A model generated the notes under the pieces. It was not told the DNA's origin. It was given only the letters and a program-made list of their open reading frames with translations, and made no database searches. From Nitrospirota bacterium (GTDB lineage: Bacteria > Nitrospirota > Thermodesulfovibrionia > Thermodesulfovibrionales > Dissulfurispiraceae): a stretch of DNA of 64,000 nucleotides. Position numbers and translations under genes: made by a program. The stretch lies in the NCBI GenBank assembly GCA_040752355.1, contig JBFMHE010000009.1:62001-126000 (forward strand), read 5' to 3'. Below, in pieces: positions 40,276 through 50,282 of this stretch; within the stretch, counting starts at the first letter, position 1; the number at the start of each line of letters is the position of its first letter.

Positions 40276-42342
40276 CTACATTAACGGAACGATAAGCAGG
40301 GCGACGATATTGATGACCTTGATCATCGGGTTGATCGCCGGACCCGCAGTGTCCTTGTAGGGATCGCCGACCGTATCGCCCGTAACCGAGGCCTTGTGTC
40401 CGTCGCTCCCTTTCTTGTGCAGGACGCCCTTGTCGTCGGTAACGCCGTCTTCAAAGGACTTCTTGGCGTTGTCCCATGCGCCGCCGCCGCTGGTCATCGC
40501 GATCGCCTGGAAGAGTCCGGTGAGGATGCTTCCGATGAGCACGCCGCCCAGGGCCTTGGGGCCGAGCACGAAGCCGACGACAATAGGAGCCGCCACGGGG
40601 ATGAGGGCAGGAACCATCATCTCCCTGATGGCCGACTTGGTGACGATATCGACGCACTTGCCGTACTCCGGCTTGCCAGTGCCTTCCATGATGCCCTTGA
40701 TCTCGCGGAACTGCCTCCGGACCTCAATGACAACACCGCCCGCCGCCCTGCCGACCGCAAGCATCAGCCTGCCGCCGAAATAGTACGGGATAAGGCCGCC
40801 GATGAAAAGACCGGCGATGACGTAGGGGTCGGAGAGGTCGAAGGCGACACCGCCCATCCGCGCCGCAAGCTCTCGCGAGTACTCCGCAAAGAGAACGAGC
40901 GCCGCGAGACCGGCCGAGCCGATCGCGTATCCCTTGGTAACCGCCTTGGTGGTATTGCCGACCGCATCGAGCGGGTCGGTCACGTCCCTGACCGCAGAGG
41001 GGAGCTCGGCCATCTCGGCGATACCGCCCGCGTTGTCCGTAATCGGACCGTACGAGTCGATGGCGACGACGATACCGGTCATCGAGAGCATCGAAACAGC
41101 GGAAAGAGCGATCGCAAAGAGACCTCCGCCGACGTTGTCGCTGAAGCCTCCGCCGAGAGAGAAGGCGCCGAGTATCGCGCCGACGATCACGAGCGCCGGA
41201 AGCGCCGTCGCCTCCATGCTCATCGCGAGACCGGCGATCACGTTCGTGCCGTGGCCGGTGAGGCTCGCCTTGGCGATCGTCTTCACGGGCCTGTATTCCT
41301 TGGCGGTGTAGTACTCCGTAATCCAGACGATGAGGCCGGTCAGGGCGAGGCCGATCAAGGCCGTACCGAAGACGCTCATCGGGGTGAAGCCGCCCGTATC
41401 ACCGCCGAGCTGCCCCATGAACCACTGGGTCACTCCGTAGAATGCGATCGCGGCCAGGATACCCGAGACCGCGAGACCTTTGTACAGCGCGCCCATAATG
41501 TACTGCTTTGCGCCGAGCTTGACGAAATAGGTGCCGATGATCGATGCGATGATCGAGACGCCGCCCAGCAGCAGCGGGAACTCGACCCACGGGCTGTCGG
41601 CGCCGAAGACCGACTTGGCGAGCAGCATAGCGGCGACCAGCGTGACCGTATAGGTTTCGTACAGGTCGGCTGCCATTCCTGCGCAGTCGCCGACGTTGTC
41701 ACCGACGTTATCGGCGATGACCGCGGGGTTCCTCGGGTCGTCTTCGGGAATGCCTGCCTCGACCTTGCCGACGAGGTCGGCGCCCACGTCAGCAGCCTTG
41801 GTGTAGATACCGCCCGCGATACGGGCGAAGACGGACATCAGCGAGCAGCCGAAGCCGAGCCCGATGAGGGCATGGAACGCCTCCTCACCGGCCACACCCC
41901 TGACCAGCGCGAAATAGCCCGCGATGCCGATGATGCCGAGGCCGACCACCATGAGGCCGGTCACCGAGCCGCCCTTAAAGGAAAGGGTGAGCGCGTTCTG
42001 GAGCCCCTTCGACGCAGCCTGTGTCGTACGGACGTTCGCCCTGACCGTAACCCACATGCCGACGAAACCGGCGAATGCGGAACCCACCGTACCGATCAGG
42101 AAGCCGATAGCGGTCCAGGAACCAAGCAGTGCAAAGAGAGCAATGAAGAGGACAACGGCGACCATCGCCACGGTCTTGTATTCACGGGCAAGAAATGCGT
42201 AGGCTCCCTCTTTTACCGCGTTGGAAATCTGCTGCATCCGCTGGGTACCGGCATCCTGCTTGGAAACCCATGCCGCGGTGTAGAGCGCGTACAGAACGCC
42301 CAGTCCGCCGCAGGCAAGGGCAAAGAGAATGATTGAACTCAT
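40276..42342 (-). CDS. hppA: Membrane-bound proton-translocating pyrophosphatase
   Basis: This 688-residue integral membrane enzyme has about 16 helices and hydrolyses PPi while pumping ions. The PPi-binding motif is [20 protein letters not shown] with [20 protein letters not shown], and [14 protein letters not shown] holds Lys where potassium-dependent enzymes have Ala. It is therefore most likely the K+-independent, proton-pumping type. Placed at the end of the sulfate-activation genes, it can pull the Sat reaction by removing PPi and recover the energy. A strong terminator follows. It has its own gap of about 200 bases upstream, so a separate promoter is likely but not identified. Confidence 0.95.
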   Translation of the reverse strand: MSSIILFALACGGLGVLYALYTAAWVSKQDAGTQRMQQISNAVKEGAYAFLAREYKTVAMVAVVLFIALFALLGSWTAIGFLIGTVGSAFAGFVGMWVTVRANVRTTQAASKGLQNALTLSFKGGSVTGLMVVGLGIIGIAGYFALVRGVAGEEAFHALIGLGFGCSLMSVFARIAGGIYTKAADVGADLVGKVEAGIPEDDPRNPAVIADNVGDNVGDCAGMAADLYETYTVTLVAAMLLAKSVFGADSPWVEFPLLLGGVSIIASIIGTYFVKLGAKQYIMGALYKGLAVSGILAAIAFYGVTQWFMGQLGGDTGGFTPMSVFGTALIGLALTGLIVWITEYYTAKEYRPVKTIAKASLTGHGTNVIAGLAMSMEATALPALVIVGAILGAFSLGGGFSDNVGGGLFAIALSAVSMLSMTGIVVAIDSYGPITDNAGGIAEMAELPSAVRDVTDPLDAVGNTTKAVTKGYAIGSAGLAALVLFAEYSRELAARMGGVAFDLSDPYVIAGLFIGGLIPYYFGGRLMLAVGRAAGGVVIEVRRQFREIKGIMEGTGKPEYGKCVDIVTKSAIREMMVPALIPVAAPIVVGFVLGPKALGGVLIGSILTGLFQAIAMTSGGGAWDNAKKSFEDGVTDDKGVLHKKGSDGHKASVTGDTVGDPYKDTAGPAINPMIKVINIVALLIVPLM

Positions 42343-42539
42343 GAATCCTACCTCCTTCGATAATTTTCTACAGCCGCATTAGTACTGCCGAGCAACTCCT
42401 GTTATTTTTTATCTCTCCTCTTGTTACCATGCGTCACGGTTACGCCTCGCCTTTACCTTCGGATCACCTCCCTTGTAACGGTCATTGCCAACGCCCCTCC
42501 ACGGCGAAAGGGCGGGTCCGCACCCGATCGGATACGCGC

Positions 42540-42971
42540 TCAGGAGCTGAACATGTAATCCTTCAGGTACCGGACCTCTGCCTCAAGGTTTCCGATATGA
42601 TACTTGACCACGTCGCGGATCGAGACCACGCCCACCATATGCCCGTGGTCGATGACCGGCAGATGGCGGATCCGCTCGTGGCTCATAATGGACATCACGT
42701 ACTCGAGATCATCCCCGGGCTCGGCGACACGGATCGTCTTGCTCATGATGTCCTTGACGAGGACCTTGTCGAACGGGCCGTGCGCCGACCAGCACCTGAG
42801 GGCATCGCGCTCGGTAAACATGCCGACGAAATTGCCCTCCTCCATGACGAGGATAGCGCCGATGTTGCGCTCCACCATCTTCTTGACCGCGGCATCGACG
42901 GTGACGCTGCTGTCAATGGCGATGACTTCAAGCCCCTTGTCCTTCAGGATGTCCCGAACCTTGATCGCCAT
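42540..42971 (-). CDS. Two-CBS-domain protein, possible adenylate sensor
   Basis: This 143-residue protein consists of a CBS pair: IAIDSSVTVDAAVKKMVERN with GNFVGMFTERDALR, then KTIRVAEPGDDLEYVMSIM with HMVGVVSIRDVVKYH. CBS pairs often bind AMP, ADP or ATP. It starts two bases after the qmoC stop and is surely co-transcribed with it, between the Qmo complex and hppA. A role in sensing AMP or ATP levels of the pathway is a reasonable inference, not shown. Confidence 0.85.
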   Translation of the reverse strand: MAIKVRDILKDKGLEVIAIDSSVTVDAAVKKMVERNIGAILVMEEGNFVGMFTERDALRCWSAHGPFDKVLVKDIMSKTIRVAEPGDDLEYVMSIMSHERIRHLPVIDHGHMVGVVSIRDVVKYHIGNLEAEVRYLKDYMFSS

Positions 42972-42973
42972 AG

Positions 42974-44092
42974 CTATTTACCTTCCCTCGCCGTATGCTT
43001 TGCGAAGACCATCGCCGTTGTCCGGTAGACCATGTGCGCCATCTTCGAGAACGGGGCATACGCAAAGAGGAAGAAGACGAAAACGAGGTGAACGAAGTAG
43101 GTCGGATACGCGAGCAGCCCGATATCCGCGAGCCTGAAGACCTGGGCCCCGATCCCGGTGAGCACGATGACGAAGATCACCGTGATGAAGAGCCAGTCGA
43201 AATAGCTGCCCTTGCCCGCCTTTTCGGCGTTCTTCAGGCGGTTGCTGGTGACGAGCGTAATACCGATGAGAAGGGCCGCGGCGCTTATGTTGCCGAGGAT
43301 CTTCATGGGATCGTAGAGCGGATACGGGGACTCCCAGTGGAACCCGTAGAGATACACGATGGCCCACGTCGTCGTAACCGCGAGCCCCGCGAAGGAATAG
43401 AAGACGAGGAGATGCGCCGTCGACCGCTCCTTCGCCACGTTGCACTCCTTGAACCGCTTATGAGCGAGGATATCGGCAACGGTCACCTTGATGCTCTCCA
43501 CCAGGTTGCCGTCGAGGCTCTTTCCGCCGCTCATCGCCTTCCAGTAGTTCCTGATGCCGAGGGCGAAGCAGAGCGCTGCAAACGAGGCTGCCGCGACGAA
43601 GACCGCGTCGATATACGGTACGGGAATGAAATTGGCGTAGACGATGCCGCCGTTCTCGCCCCGGAGAGGGGCGGTGAGCGTCCCGAGCATCATCGTAATG
43701 CCGAGGAAGATCAGGACCGGGAGCGCGAAGAGGAAGAGCAGATATTTGGGATCGCCCACCATCGCCGCCAGCGGCCCGACCGGCGAATACTCCCTGATCG
43801 TCATTTTCCGCACGGCGCCGAGCACCTCGCCCGGCTTCGCCCCTCTCGGGCAGTGGGCCGTACAGTCGCTGCACTGGTGGCAGAGCCATACGTCGGGGTT
43901 GCTCAGGAGCTTGTCCTTCAGGCCCCACTGCGCATACATCATCTCTTTCCGGGGGAACGGCTTGCTGTCGGGCGTGACGTTGCAGACCACCGTGCAGGTG
44001 GAGCACTGGTAGCACTTCTTGAGCGATTCCCCGCCCGAAGCGATAATATCGTTGACGAAATTCAAATCCGGCTTTATCACCTGTTCTGACAT
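42974..44092 (-). CDS. qmoC: QmoC, membrane subunit of the quinone-interacting oxidoreductase
   Basis: This 372-residue protein joins an HdrC-like N-terminal part with two [4Fe-4S] motifs (CYQCSTCTVVC and CHQCSDCTAHCPRG) to a NarI-like heme b membrane domain with about six helices. QmoC links the Qmo complex to the menaquinone pool. Conserved histidines such as TAHLLVFYSFAG and YFVHLVFVFF are candidates for heme ligation. It is 13 bases after qmoB. It is required for sulfate respiration in model sulfate reducers. Confidence 0.94.
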   Translation of the reverse strand: MSEQVIKPDLNFVNDIIASGGESLKKCYQCSTCTVVCNVTPDSKPFPRKEMMYAQWGLKDKLLSNPDVWLCHQCSDCTAHCPRGAKPGEVLGAVRKMTIREYSPVGPLAAMVGDPKYLLFLFALPVLIFLGITMMLGTLTAPLRGENGGIVYANFIPVPYIDAVFVAAASFAALCFALGIRNYWKAMSGGKSLDGNLVESIKVTVADILAHKRFKECNVAKERSTAHLLVFYSFAGLAVTTTWAIVYLYGFHWESPYPLYDPMKILGNISAAALLIGITLVTSNRLKNAEKAGKGSYFDWLFITVIFVIVLTGIGAQVFRLADIGLLAYPTYFVHLVFVFFLFAYAPFSKMAHMVYRTTAMVFAKHTAREGK

Positions 44093-44105
44093 ACTCTCTA
44101 TCCTC

Positions 44106-46247
44106 CTAGAAGCCCTTGAACGGATTGGGGCCTATTTCTTTCACGCGCGCTACAAAGTCGCCGATGATCTTGGATACGTTGTCGTACTCGTCGATCGCGA
44201 GCTGGACCATCTGGACTCTCTCGGACTCGAGCTGCAGCCTGCCGAGCGTCTCCTGGACCTTGCTGAGGCGGTAGTTCGCGAGCTCGCTGCCCTTCGCAAA
44301 GTGGCACTGGTAGTTCTCCCCGAACTTGCAGCCGAGCAGCAGCATGCCGTCGACGCCCCGCGAGAGCGCGTCGGCGATCCAGACGAGGTTCGTCGAGCCG
44401 AGACACCTGAGCTGTATGATCCTCACCGCCGTATCGATCCTCTCACGCTTGAAGGCCGCGGTGTCGATCGCCGGGTAAGCGTCGTTCTCGCAGGCGAGCA
44501 CGATGATCCTCGGCTTGTCGTCATCGGAAGGGACCGAGACGTTCTTCAGCATCGAGCCGATCATATCGACATGGTAGTCCTTGAAGGAGACGATACGCTC
44601 AGGGCAGGCGCCCATACAGGTCGCGCACCGCCGGCAGCGGCCGGGCTTGTAGAACGGCGTCCCCTTCTCGTCCTCATCGATAGCGCCGAACGGGCACTCT
44701 TCGGTGCAGCGCTTACAGGAGGTACATCTCTGCATGAAGGGATCGGGATAGGTCATATCCCACGCCCGCGGGTGCACCGCGATGCCCTTCGCCACATGCT
44801 CTGCGGACTGGATCGCCTTGAGGGCCGCGCCGGTCGCGTCTTCCTGGGCCTCTGCCATGTTCATGGGCTGTCTCACCGCGCCGGCGGCGTAGACGCCGGT
44901 TCTCCTCGTCTCGTACTGGAAGCAGATGAAGTTGGAGTCGGCGAAGCCGTCGTAGAGATCGAGGTCGGGCAGGCCCGGTCCCTGGCGGTACTGGAGATTG
45001 AGGATCGGATCGTCCACGGTCGCCGGGACGACGCCGGTGGCGAGCACCACCAGGTCGGCCTCGAGCTTCACCTTCTGGCCGAGCAGGCTGTTCTCCATAG
45101 CGACATGGAGGGTGCCGTCTCCGGCATCGGTAACCCCTGTCACGTCGCCCTTGGTGAGCATGACGCCGGGATCGTTCTGCGCCGCCTTATAATAGAACTC
45201 GAGGTTTCCCGGGGTCCTGATATCCTTATAGAGGATCATCGCCGTCGCATCGGCACTCTGCCGTACGTACTGCGCCTGCTTCAGCGAGGTCGTGCAGCAC
45301 ATGGCCGAACAGTACGGAAGGTGATTCGGGTCCCTCTGGCCCGCGCACTGGATGAAGGCGACTCTCTTCGCCTCCTTCCCGTCGGACGGCCTCGTGATCC
45401 TGCCCTTGCGGGCGATCTCTTCGAACTCGATGTTGGTCACCACATCCTTCGAGACGCCGTAGCCGAGGTGCTCGAGCTTCGTGGCGTCGTAGGGTCTCCA
45501 GCCGGCAGCCAGGACGACCGAGCCGATCTTCACCACTTCGGAATTCCCGTTCGTCGAGATGGTGACATCGAAGGCGCCGGGCTGGCCGTCGGTCTTCTCG
45601 ACCTTGGATGACTTATAGACCTTTATATTCGGGTTGCTCTCGACCTCTTTGATCGTCTTGTCGATGTCGACATCGACGATCAGCGGCCGCGCATACTCGC
45701 CGGGTGATGCCGGGACTTTCTTGTAGAGCTTGTTCAGGAACCCGCCGAGCTGCGCCTCCTTTTCGACGAGCACGACCTTGTAGCCCGAGTTCGCCGCCTT
45801 GAGCGCCGCCGTCATTCCCGCGATGCCGCCGCCGATGACGAGGATCGTCCTGTCCGTCTCCATCAGGTAAGGCTCGGGAAGGTCTCCCTTCTGCGCCTTG
45901 ATGACCGACATCTTGATATAGTCTTCGGCGGCGAGCTGCGCCTGCTCGGGCTCCTGGCTCCAGACCGCCAGCTCCCTGAGGGGGGCCCGCTCGACGATGC
46001 AGCCGGGGAAGTCGAACTCCTCGTACTTTACCCGCGGAGAGCATGCGGCGACGACGACGGTATTGACGCCCTCGTTCCTGATATCGTTGTTGATGAGCTC
46101 GAGGCCCTCCTTGCCGCAGAGCGCGAAGTGGGACTTGACGACCGGAAGCCGCAAGGCGTTCTTCGCGATGGTGCTGCACTTTTCGACATCAACGGCGTCC
46201 CCGATGGAGCAGCCGGTGCATATATATAACCCGATATTCTTATCCAT
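44106..46247 (-). CDS. qmoB: QmoB, HdrA/MvhD-like flavoprotein subunit
   Basis: This 713-residue protein starts with an HdrA-like segment (LYICTGCSIG, VVAACSPRVK). An FAD-binding HdrA core follows (TILVIGGGIAGMTAALKAAN), then two [4Fe-4S] motifs (CTSCKRCTEECPFGAI and CRRCATCMGACPERIV) and a C-terminal MvhD-like domain (IVLACENDAYPAIDTA, QLRCLGSTNLVWI). It passes electrons between AprBA and the QmoA/QmoC subunits. It begins seven bases after qmoA. A flavin-based bifurcation role has been proposed for this family; the sequence does not decide it. Confidence 0.94.
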   Translation of the reverse strand: MDKNIGLYICTGCSIGDAVDVEKCSTIAKNALRLPVVKSHFALCGKEGLELINNDIRNEGVNTVVVAACSPRVKYEEFDFPGCIVERAPLRELAVWSQEPEQAQLAAEDYIKMSVIKAQKGDLPEPYLMETDRTILVIGGGIAGMTAALKAANSGYKVVLVEKEAQLGGFLNKLYKKVPASPGEYARPLIVDVDIDKTIKEVESNPNIKVYKSSKVEKTDGQPGAFDVTISTNGNSEVVKIGSVVLAAGWRPYDATKLEHLGYGVSKDVVTNIEFEEIARKGRITRPSDGKEAKRVAFIQCAGQRDPNHLPYCSAMCCTTSLKQAQYVRQSADATAMILYKDIRTPGNLEFYYKAAQNDPGVMLTKGDVTGVTDAGDGTLHVAMENSLLGQKVKLEADLVVLATGVVPATVDDPILNLQYRQGPGLPDLDLYDGFADSNFICFQYETRRTGVYAAGAVRQPMNMAEAQEDATGAALKAIQSAEHVAKGIAVHPRAWDMTYPDPFMQRCTSCKRCTEECPFGAIDEDEKGTPFYKPGRCRRCATCMGACPERIVSFKDYHVDMIGSMLKNVSVPSDDDKPRIIVLACENDAYPAIDTAAFKRERIDTAVRIIQLRCLGSTNLVWIADALSRGVDGMLLLGCKFGENYQCHFAKGSELANYRLSKVQETLGRLQLESERVQMVQLAIDEYDNVSKIIGDFVARVKEIGPNPFKGF

Positions 46248-46254
46248 TCTGTGC

Positions 46255-47511
46255 TTACCTCCCCTGTCCTGTTGTAATTGCCTTCAGCACCGCGCTCGTC
46301 GAATCCTGGGCTGATCTGGCAACGTCCATGGGGTTTTTGCTGCAGCCGGCAGCGTGAACGCCCTGCGTCGATACCGAAAAACCCGTATCCGTGTAGGTCA
46401 GCCCGCCGATCTGCCTGCTCGCGCCCGCCGGCTCCATGCCGGTGGCGAGCACGACCATATCGGCCTTCACTTTCACCTTGTCGCCGGTCTGCATGTCTTC
46501 GGCCTCGACGATCACATCGTCCGAGCCTTCGGCCTGGGTGATCCTGGCGACCTTGCCCTTGGTGAACGTGACGTTCGGGTCGTCCTTCACCTTCCAGTAG
46601 AACTTCTCGTACTTGCCGGGCGTCCTGATATCGATATAGAAGATCCGCGCCTTTGAATCGGGGTTCTGTTCGCGAATGTAGGTGGTCTGCTTCAGCGAGG
46701 CCAGGCAGCATATATAGGAACAGAAGGGGAGGTGGTTCTCATCCCTGCTTCCCGCACACTGGACGAAGACGATATTCTGCACCGGCTTCCCGTCGGAGGG
46801 ACGCACGATCTTGCCGCCCGTCGGGCCTGTCGGTGACGCCAGGCGCTCCATCATCATGTTGGTGATGACGTTCTTCACGCTGCCGTAGCCGAGGATATCG
46901 AGCTTGTTCGCATCGTAGGGATTCCAGCCGGTGGCGACGACGATCGAGCTGACCTTGAAGGTGAGGGTCTCGGCCTGCATGCCGAGATCGACCGCATTGT
47001 ACTTGCAGGCATCCTGGCAGGCCTTGCCGCAGTCTCCCTTGCAGGCGGCGCCGTCGATGACGTACTTCTGCGGGAACGCCTGGTTGAAGGGGAGGTAGGC
47101 TGCCTTCGTGGTGTCCATGCCGAAATTGTAGGCATTCGGCCGCTCCGCGGGGCATGCCTCGGCACAGGCGTTGCAGGCGACGCAGTTATCGTTGACATAG
47201 CGGGGATGCTGCTTCACCGTGACCGTATAGTCGCCGGGGCCGCCGGAAACGCTTTCGACCTCTGCCATGGTATGGAAGCTTATCAGCGGGTTGGTCTTGA
47301 GCCTCCTGAAGTTCAGCTCGAGTCCGCAGATGGGAGGACACAGCTTCGGGAAGTACTTGTTGAGCTGAGCAACCCTGCCGCCAAGGTAGGGATTCCTTTC
47401 TATTACTACAACTTCCGCGCCCGTCTCCGCAGCATCCACTGCCGTGGTCAGACCGCTGAAGCCGCCGCCAATCACTAATATGCGATTGGTCTGTTTCGTT
47501 TGTTCTGACAT
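46255..47511 (-). CDS. qmoA: QmoA, HdrA-like flavoprotein subunit
   Basis: This 418-residue protein is HdrA-like, with the FAD site ILVIGGGFSGLTTAVDAAETG, a CVACNACAEACPAERPN [4Fe-4S] motif, a second Cys group (GAACKGDCGKACQDAC) and an NAD-like region ending GVHAAGCSKNPMDVARSAQD. It partners with QmoB and QmoC to move electrons between menaquinol and APS reductase. AGGAGG lies before the ATG. Two strong hairpins separate it from aprA. Confidence 0.94.
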   Translation of the reverse strand: MSEQTKQTNRILVIGGGFSGLTTAVDAAETGAEVVVIERNPYLGGRVAQLNKYFPKLCPPICGLELNFRRLKTNPLISFHTMAEVESVSGGPGDYTVTVKQHPRYVNDNCVACNACAEACPAERPNAYNFGMDTTKAAYLPFNQAFPQKYVIDGAACKGDCGKACQDACKYNAVDLGMQAETLTFKVSSIVVATGWNPYDANKLDILGYGSVKNVITNMMMERLASPTGPTGGKIVRPSDGKPVQNIVFVQCAGSRDENHLPFCSYICCLASLKQTTYIREQNPDSKARIFYIDIRTPGKYEKFYWKVKDDPNVTFTKGKVARITQAEGSDDVIVEAEDMQTGDKVKVKADMVVLATGMEPAGASRQIGGLTYTDTGFSVSTQGVHAAGCSKNPMDVARSAQDSTSAVLKAITTGQGR

Positions 47512-47545
47512 ACTGCTTCCTCCTTTATGCGACTTGCTCGCGTTA

Positions 47546-47603
47546 GGTAGTTTATACTGCTCGACGGGCAGGGAGCGCTACCCGTCGAACATTATAAACT
47601 ACC
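47546..47603. promoter_or_regulatory. Large inverted repeat upstream of qmoA
   Basis: The arms GGTAGTTTATA (47546-47556) and TATAAACTACC (47593-47603) enclose a second pair, TCGACGGG (47561-47568) with CCCGTCGA (47581-47588). On the minus strand it contains a TATAAT-like box and ends about 35 bases before the qmoA start. It could be an operator over a qmoA promoter or an RNA hairpin in the leader. Confidence 0.5.
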
Positions 47604-47632
47604 ATGGGATCGTATGGCCATGGAATTTTAGG

Positions 47633-47660
47633 GCGAGAGGGGCCTTGCGGCCCCTCTCGC
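47633..47660 (-). terminator. Strong hairpin after aprA, attenuator or terminator
   Basis: A perfect 12-bp stem GCGAGAGGGGCC/GGCCCCTCTCGC with a four-base loop lies 12 bases past the aprA stop. On the minus strand it is followed by CCTAAAATTCC rather than a clean T run, so partial termination or protection of the aprBA message is more likely than a full stop. Confidence 0.55.
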
Positions 47661-47672
47661 GGTGTTGGTTAC

Positions 47673-49652
47673 TTATTCAGCAAACATCTGGACATAGGGA
47701 ACCTTCTTGAGCTCCCAGGTGTTCTTCTCGGCATCGTACTTCGAGTTGACGAAGCACTTCCAGTCCTTGTCGTTGATAGCGAGGAAGTCGCCTCTGTAGT
47801 AGTAGCCGGGATACCGGGACTCTTCCCTGAAGAGGATGTGGCGTGCGTGGGCTTCGACCGAGAGAATTCTGTGGAAGTTCTCCCATGCCCTCATGAGCTC
47901 GTGGAGGTTGCTTGCTGCGCTCTTGGAAGCGTCTTCCTTGAGCATATCGAGCTGCTTCAGGCCCTCGTTCAGCATGGTCTTCGAGGTCATGTACCAGGTC
48001 GAGATTCCGCCGAAGTACTCGTCGGCGATCTTCTGGAGCCTGGTCTGGAGCATCTTGGGCCTGATGTAGTGCGGGTTCATGGACGGGTCGGTCGAGAAGG
48101 TCTTGTACTTCTCGTAGACCTCGAACGGCAGATAGAGCTCTGCAGCGATCTGGTCCGCGGTCTCCTTGATGGCCGGCTTGTAGCTGGCATTGTCAAGGAT
48201 GAAGGCAAGAGCGGCCTTGGCAGCGATTCTTCCCTCGGCGTGCGAGCCGGAGGAGAACTTGTGGCCCGAAGCGCCGCAGATGTCGCCGGCCATGAAGAGG
48301 CCCGGTACGGTCGACATCCTGTTGTAGCCCCAGGAGTAGTGCTCAGGGGTACCCGCGATGTCGCCGGGGCCGCTGCACCAGAAGCCTGCGCAACCGGCAT
48401 GCGAACCGAGGAGGTACGGCTCGGTCGGCATGATCTCGGAAGGTTCCTTGTCGGGCTCGATGTTCTTACAAGCCCAGAGACCTGCCTGGCCGATGCACAT
48501 ATCGAGGAAGTCTTCCCATGCCTCTGCCTCGAGGTGCTTGATCCTCTTGGCGTCCATGGTCTTTGCGAGCTCCTGCATGGCGAGATGGGTATTCATGAGG
48601 ATCGGGCCCTTGCCGGCCTTCATATCGACCATCATCATGTGGTTTCTGATGGCGGTGCCGAGCTTCTCGGCATAGGGGCTGTAGAGCTTCTTGGTATCCT
48701 CCATGTGCGTTACGCAGTAGTCTTCGCCGAGGGAGTTCGTCGCCTTCGCCTTGAAGAAGAGGAACCATGCGCCGACAGGACCGTAGCCGTCCTTGAAGCG
48801 GGCGGGCACGAACCTGTTCTCCATCATGGTGAGCTCTGCGCCGGCCTGCATGCCGAGGGCGTAGCCCGAACCGGAGTTCCATACCGGGTACCATGCCCGG
48901 CCCTGGCCTTCCTGGGTAGAACGCGGCCTGAAGACGTTAACCGCGCCGCCGGCGGCGTTGATCATCGCCTTCGCCTTGAAGAGGTACACTTTGTTCTCAC
49001 GGACACTGAAGCCCGCGGCTGCGGCAACCCGCTTCGGGTCGTTGGCATCGTGGTAGAGCTTCACGATGAAGACTCTCTCGAAGTGGTTCTGGGGAACGCC
49101 GGTCGCCTGCCTGTTGTACTCGAGCGCCTTCTTGGCGGCCTCTGCAACGATGACCTTGTAGGACTCACCGTTGATCATGATCTGCCACTTACCGGAGCGG
49201 ACGGGGGTGCCGCCGTCCCGCAGCAGCGCCTTCCCCTGGTCTCTTGCCTGGAAGCCGTCGAGGGAGAACCCGTCGTCGGCCTTTTTCCAGATCGGGAGTC
49301 CCCACTCTTCGAAGAGGTGGACGGAGTCGTCGACGTGTCTGCCGAGGTCGAAGACGAGGTCTTCCCTGATGATGCCCATCAGGTCGTTCCTGACGTACTT
49401 GACGTAATCTGCGGGGTCGTTCTCGCCGCAGTAGGTGTTGATTGCCGAAAGACCCATGGCGACGGCGCCGCTTCTGTCGGTAGCGGCCTTGTCGACCATC
49501 ATGATCTTGATGCCCTTCGGGGTCGCCCAGCGGGCTGCCTCATAGGCTGCGCCGCAGCATGCCATACCGCCGCCGATGAGGAGCAGATCGGTCTCTATCT
49601 CAACAACTTCCGGTTTTGCGCAAAATGAAAAATTACAGGTTTCCTTTTCCAT
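47673..49652 (-). CDS. aprA: Adenylylsulfate reductase, alpha subunit
   Basis: AprA (659 residues) reduces APS to sulfite and AMP at an FAD. The FAD site is TDLLLIGGGMACCGAAYEAA. INAAGGAVNVFRPRSTQEGQGRAWYPVW carries the active-site and substrate-binding stretch, followed by FVPARFKDGYGPVGAW. The C-terminal WELKKVPYVQMFAE is typical. It lies 18 bases after aprB and forms a heterodimer with it. Codon use is markedly biased, which suggests high expression. It could in principle run in the oxidative direction, but the hppA/qmo context favours sulfate reduction. Confidence 0.96.
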   Translation of the reverse strand: MEKETCNFSFCAKPEVVEIETDLLLIGGGMACCGAAYEAARWATPKGIKIMMVDKAATDRSGAVAMGLSAINTYCGENDPADYVKYVRNDLMGIIREDLVFDLGRHVDDSVHLFEEWGLPIWKKADDGFSLDGFQARDQGKALLRDGGTPVRSGKWQIMINGESYKVIVAEAAKKALEYNRQATGVPQNHFERVFIVKLYHDANDPKRVAAAAGFSVRENKVYLFKAKAMINAAGGAVNVFRPRSTQEGQGRAWYPVWNSGSGYALGMQAGAELTMMENRFVPARFKDGYGPVGAWFLFFKAKATNSLGEDYCVTHMEDTKKLYSPYAEKLGTAIRNHMMMVDMKAGKGPILMNTHLAMQELAKTMDAKRIKHLEAEAWEDFLDMCIGQAGLWACKNIEPDKEPSEIMPTEPYLLGSHAGCAGFWCSGPGDIAGTPEHYSWGYNRMSTVPGLFMAGDICGASGHKFSSGSHAEGRIAAKAALAFILDNASYKPAIKETADQIAAELYLPFEVYEKYKTFSTDPSMNPHYIRPKMLQTRLQKIADEYFGGISTWYMTSKTMLNEGLKQLDMLKEDASKSAASNLHELMRAWENFHRILSVEAHARHILFREESRYPGYYYRGDFLAINDKDWKCFVNSKYDAEKNTWELKKVPYVQMFAE

Positions 49653-49670
49653 CTATCGTCCCTCCTTTAG

Positions 49671-50105
49671 TTACGCTTTTACCTGCGCAGATTTTCTGGC
49701 CTCGTAATTGAAGTAGCCAGGCTGCTTCAACTTTGCAAAATCGGGCTCCGGCTTCCCTTTGTAGGGGTCGATAGAGCCTTCCGGAGTGGTTCTGATGGGG
49801 AACTTGAATCTCTTGAGGGACCCGTTCCTGAACTTGATGGTCCACATGATGGAGTCGGTGCCTCTCATCGGGATAACGTTACCGCCCAGCGGGTTGAAGT
49901 CCTGGTAGCCCCTCACCTCGATCGCCTGCTGAGGGCAGATCTTCACGCAGTTGTAGCACTCCCAGCACTGCTCCGGCTCCTGGTTGTAGGCCTTCATGAT
50001 ATCCCGGTTGAGGGTCATGAGGTCGTTCGGGCAGATGTACTGGCAGGCAGTCTTGTCCTGCGCCTTGCAGCCATCGCACTTTTCCGTAATTACATAGCTC
50101 GGCAT
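49671..50105 (-). CDS. aprB: Adenylylsulfate reductase, beta subunit
   Basis: AprB (144 residues) carries two [4Fe-4S] clusters passing electrons to AprA: CDGCKAQDKTACQYICP and CWECYNCVKICPQQAI. The C-terminal tail wrapping AprA includes GSLKRFKFPIRTTPEGS. ATG 50105 (MPSYVITEKCDGCK) is set by AAGGAGG nine bases upstream. It is followed directly by aprA and preceded by a hairpin after sat. Confidence 0.95.
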   Translation of the reverse strand: MPSYVITEKCDGCKAQDKTACQYICPNDLMTLNRDIMKAYNQEPEQCWECYNCVKICPQQAIEVRGYQDFNPLGGNVIPMRGTDSIMWTIKFRNGSLKRFKFPIRTTPEGSIDPYKGKPEPDFAKLKQPGYFNYEARKSAQVKA

Positions 50106-50224
50106 AACTGATAACCTCCTTTTGGTGTTTGAAAGATTGAACTGTCCATCACGGCGCTGCACATCCTGACAACATGCCTTCTCTGGTACTCTTCCTTGCA
50201 CCCCCTTTCGTTAAAGCAGGTCAA

Positions 50225-50267
50225 GGGTGAGGCCGCGACAAGGGATTCCCTCATCCCGGCCTCACCC
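50225..50267. terminator. Hairpin between sat and aprB
   Basis: GGGTGAGGCC (50225-50234) pairs with GGCCTCACCC (50258-50267), with an AGGGATTCCCT mini-hairpin inside. A TTTT run follows on the plus strand but only TTGACC on the minus, so as a stop for sat it would be partial. It may let aprBA be expressed separately from sat. Confidence 0.55.
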
Positions 50268-50282
50268 TTTTCCTTCGAATAT

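Noticed and set aside
42343-42539. A riboswitch in the hppA leader
   Set aside because: No recognisable aptamer core or expression platform was found, only ordinary GC-rich spacer.
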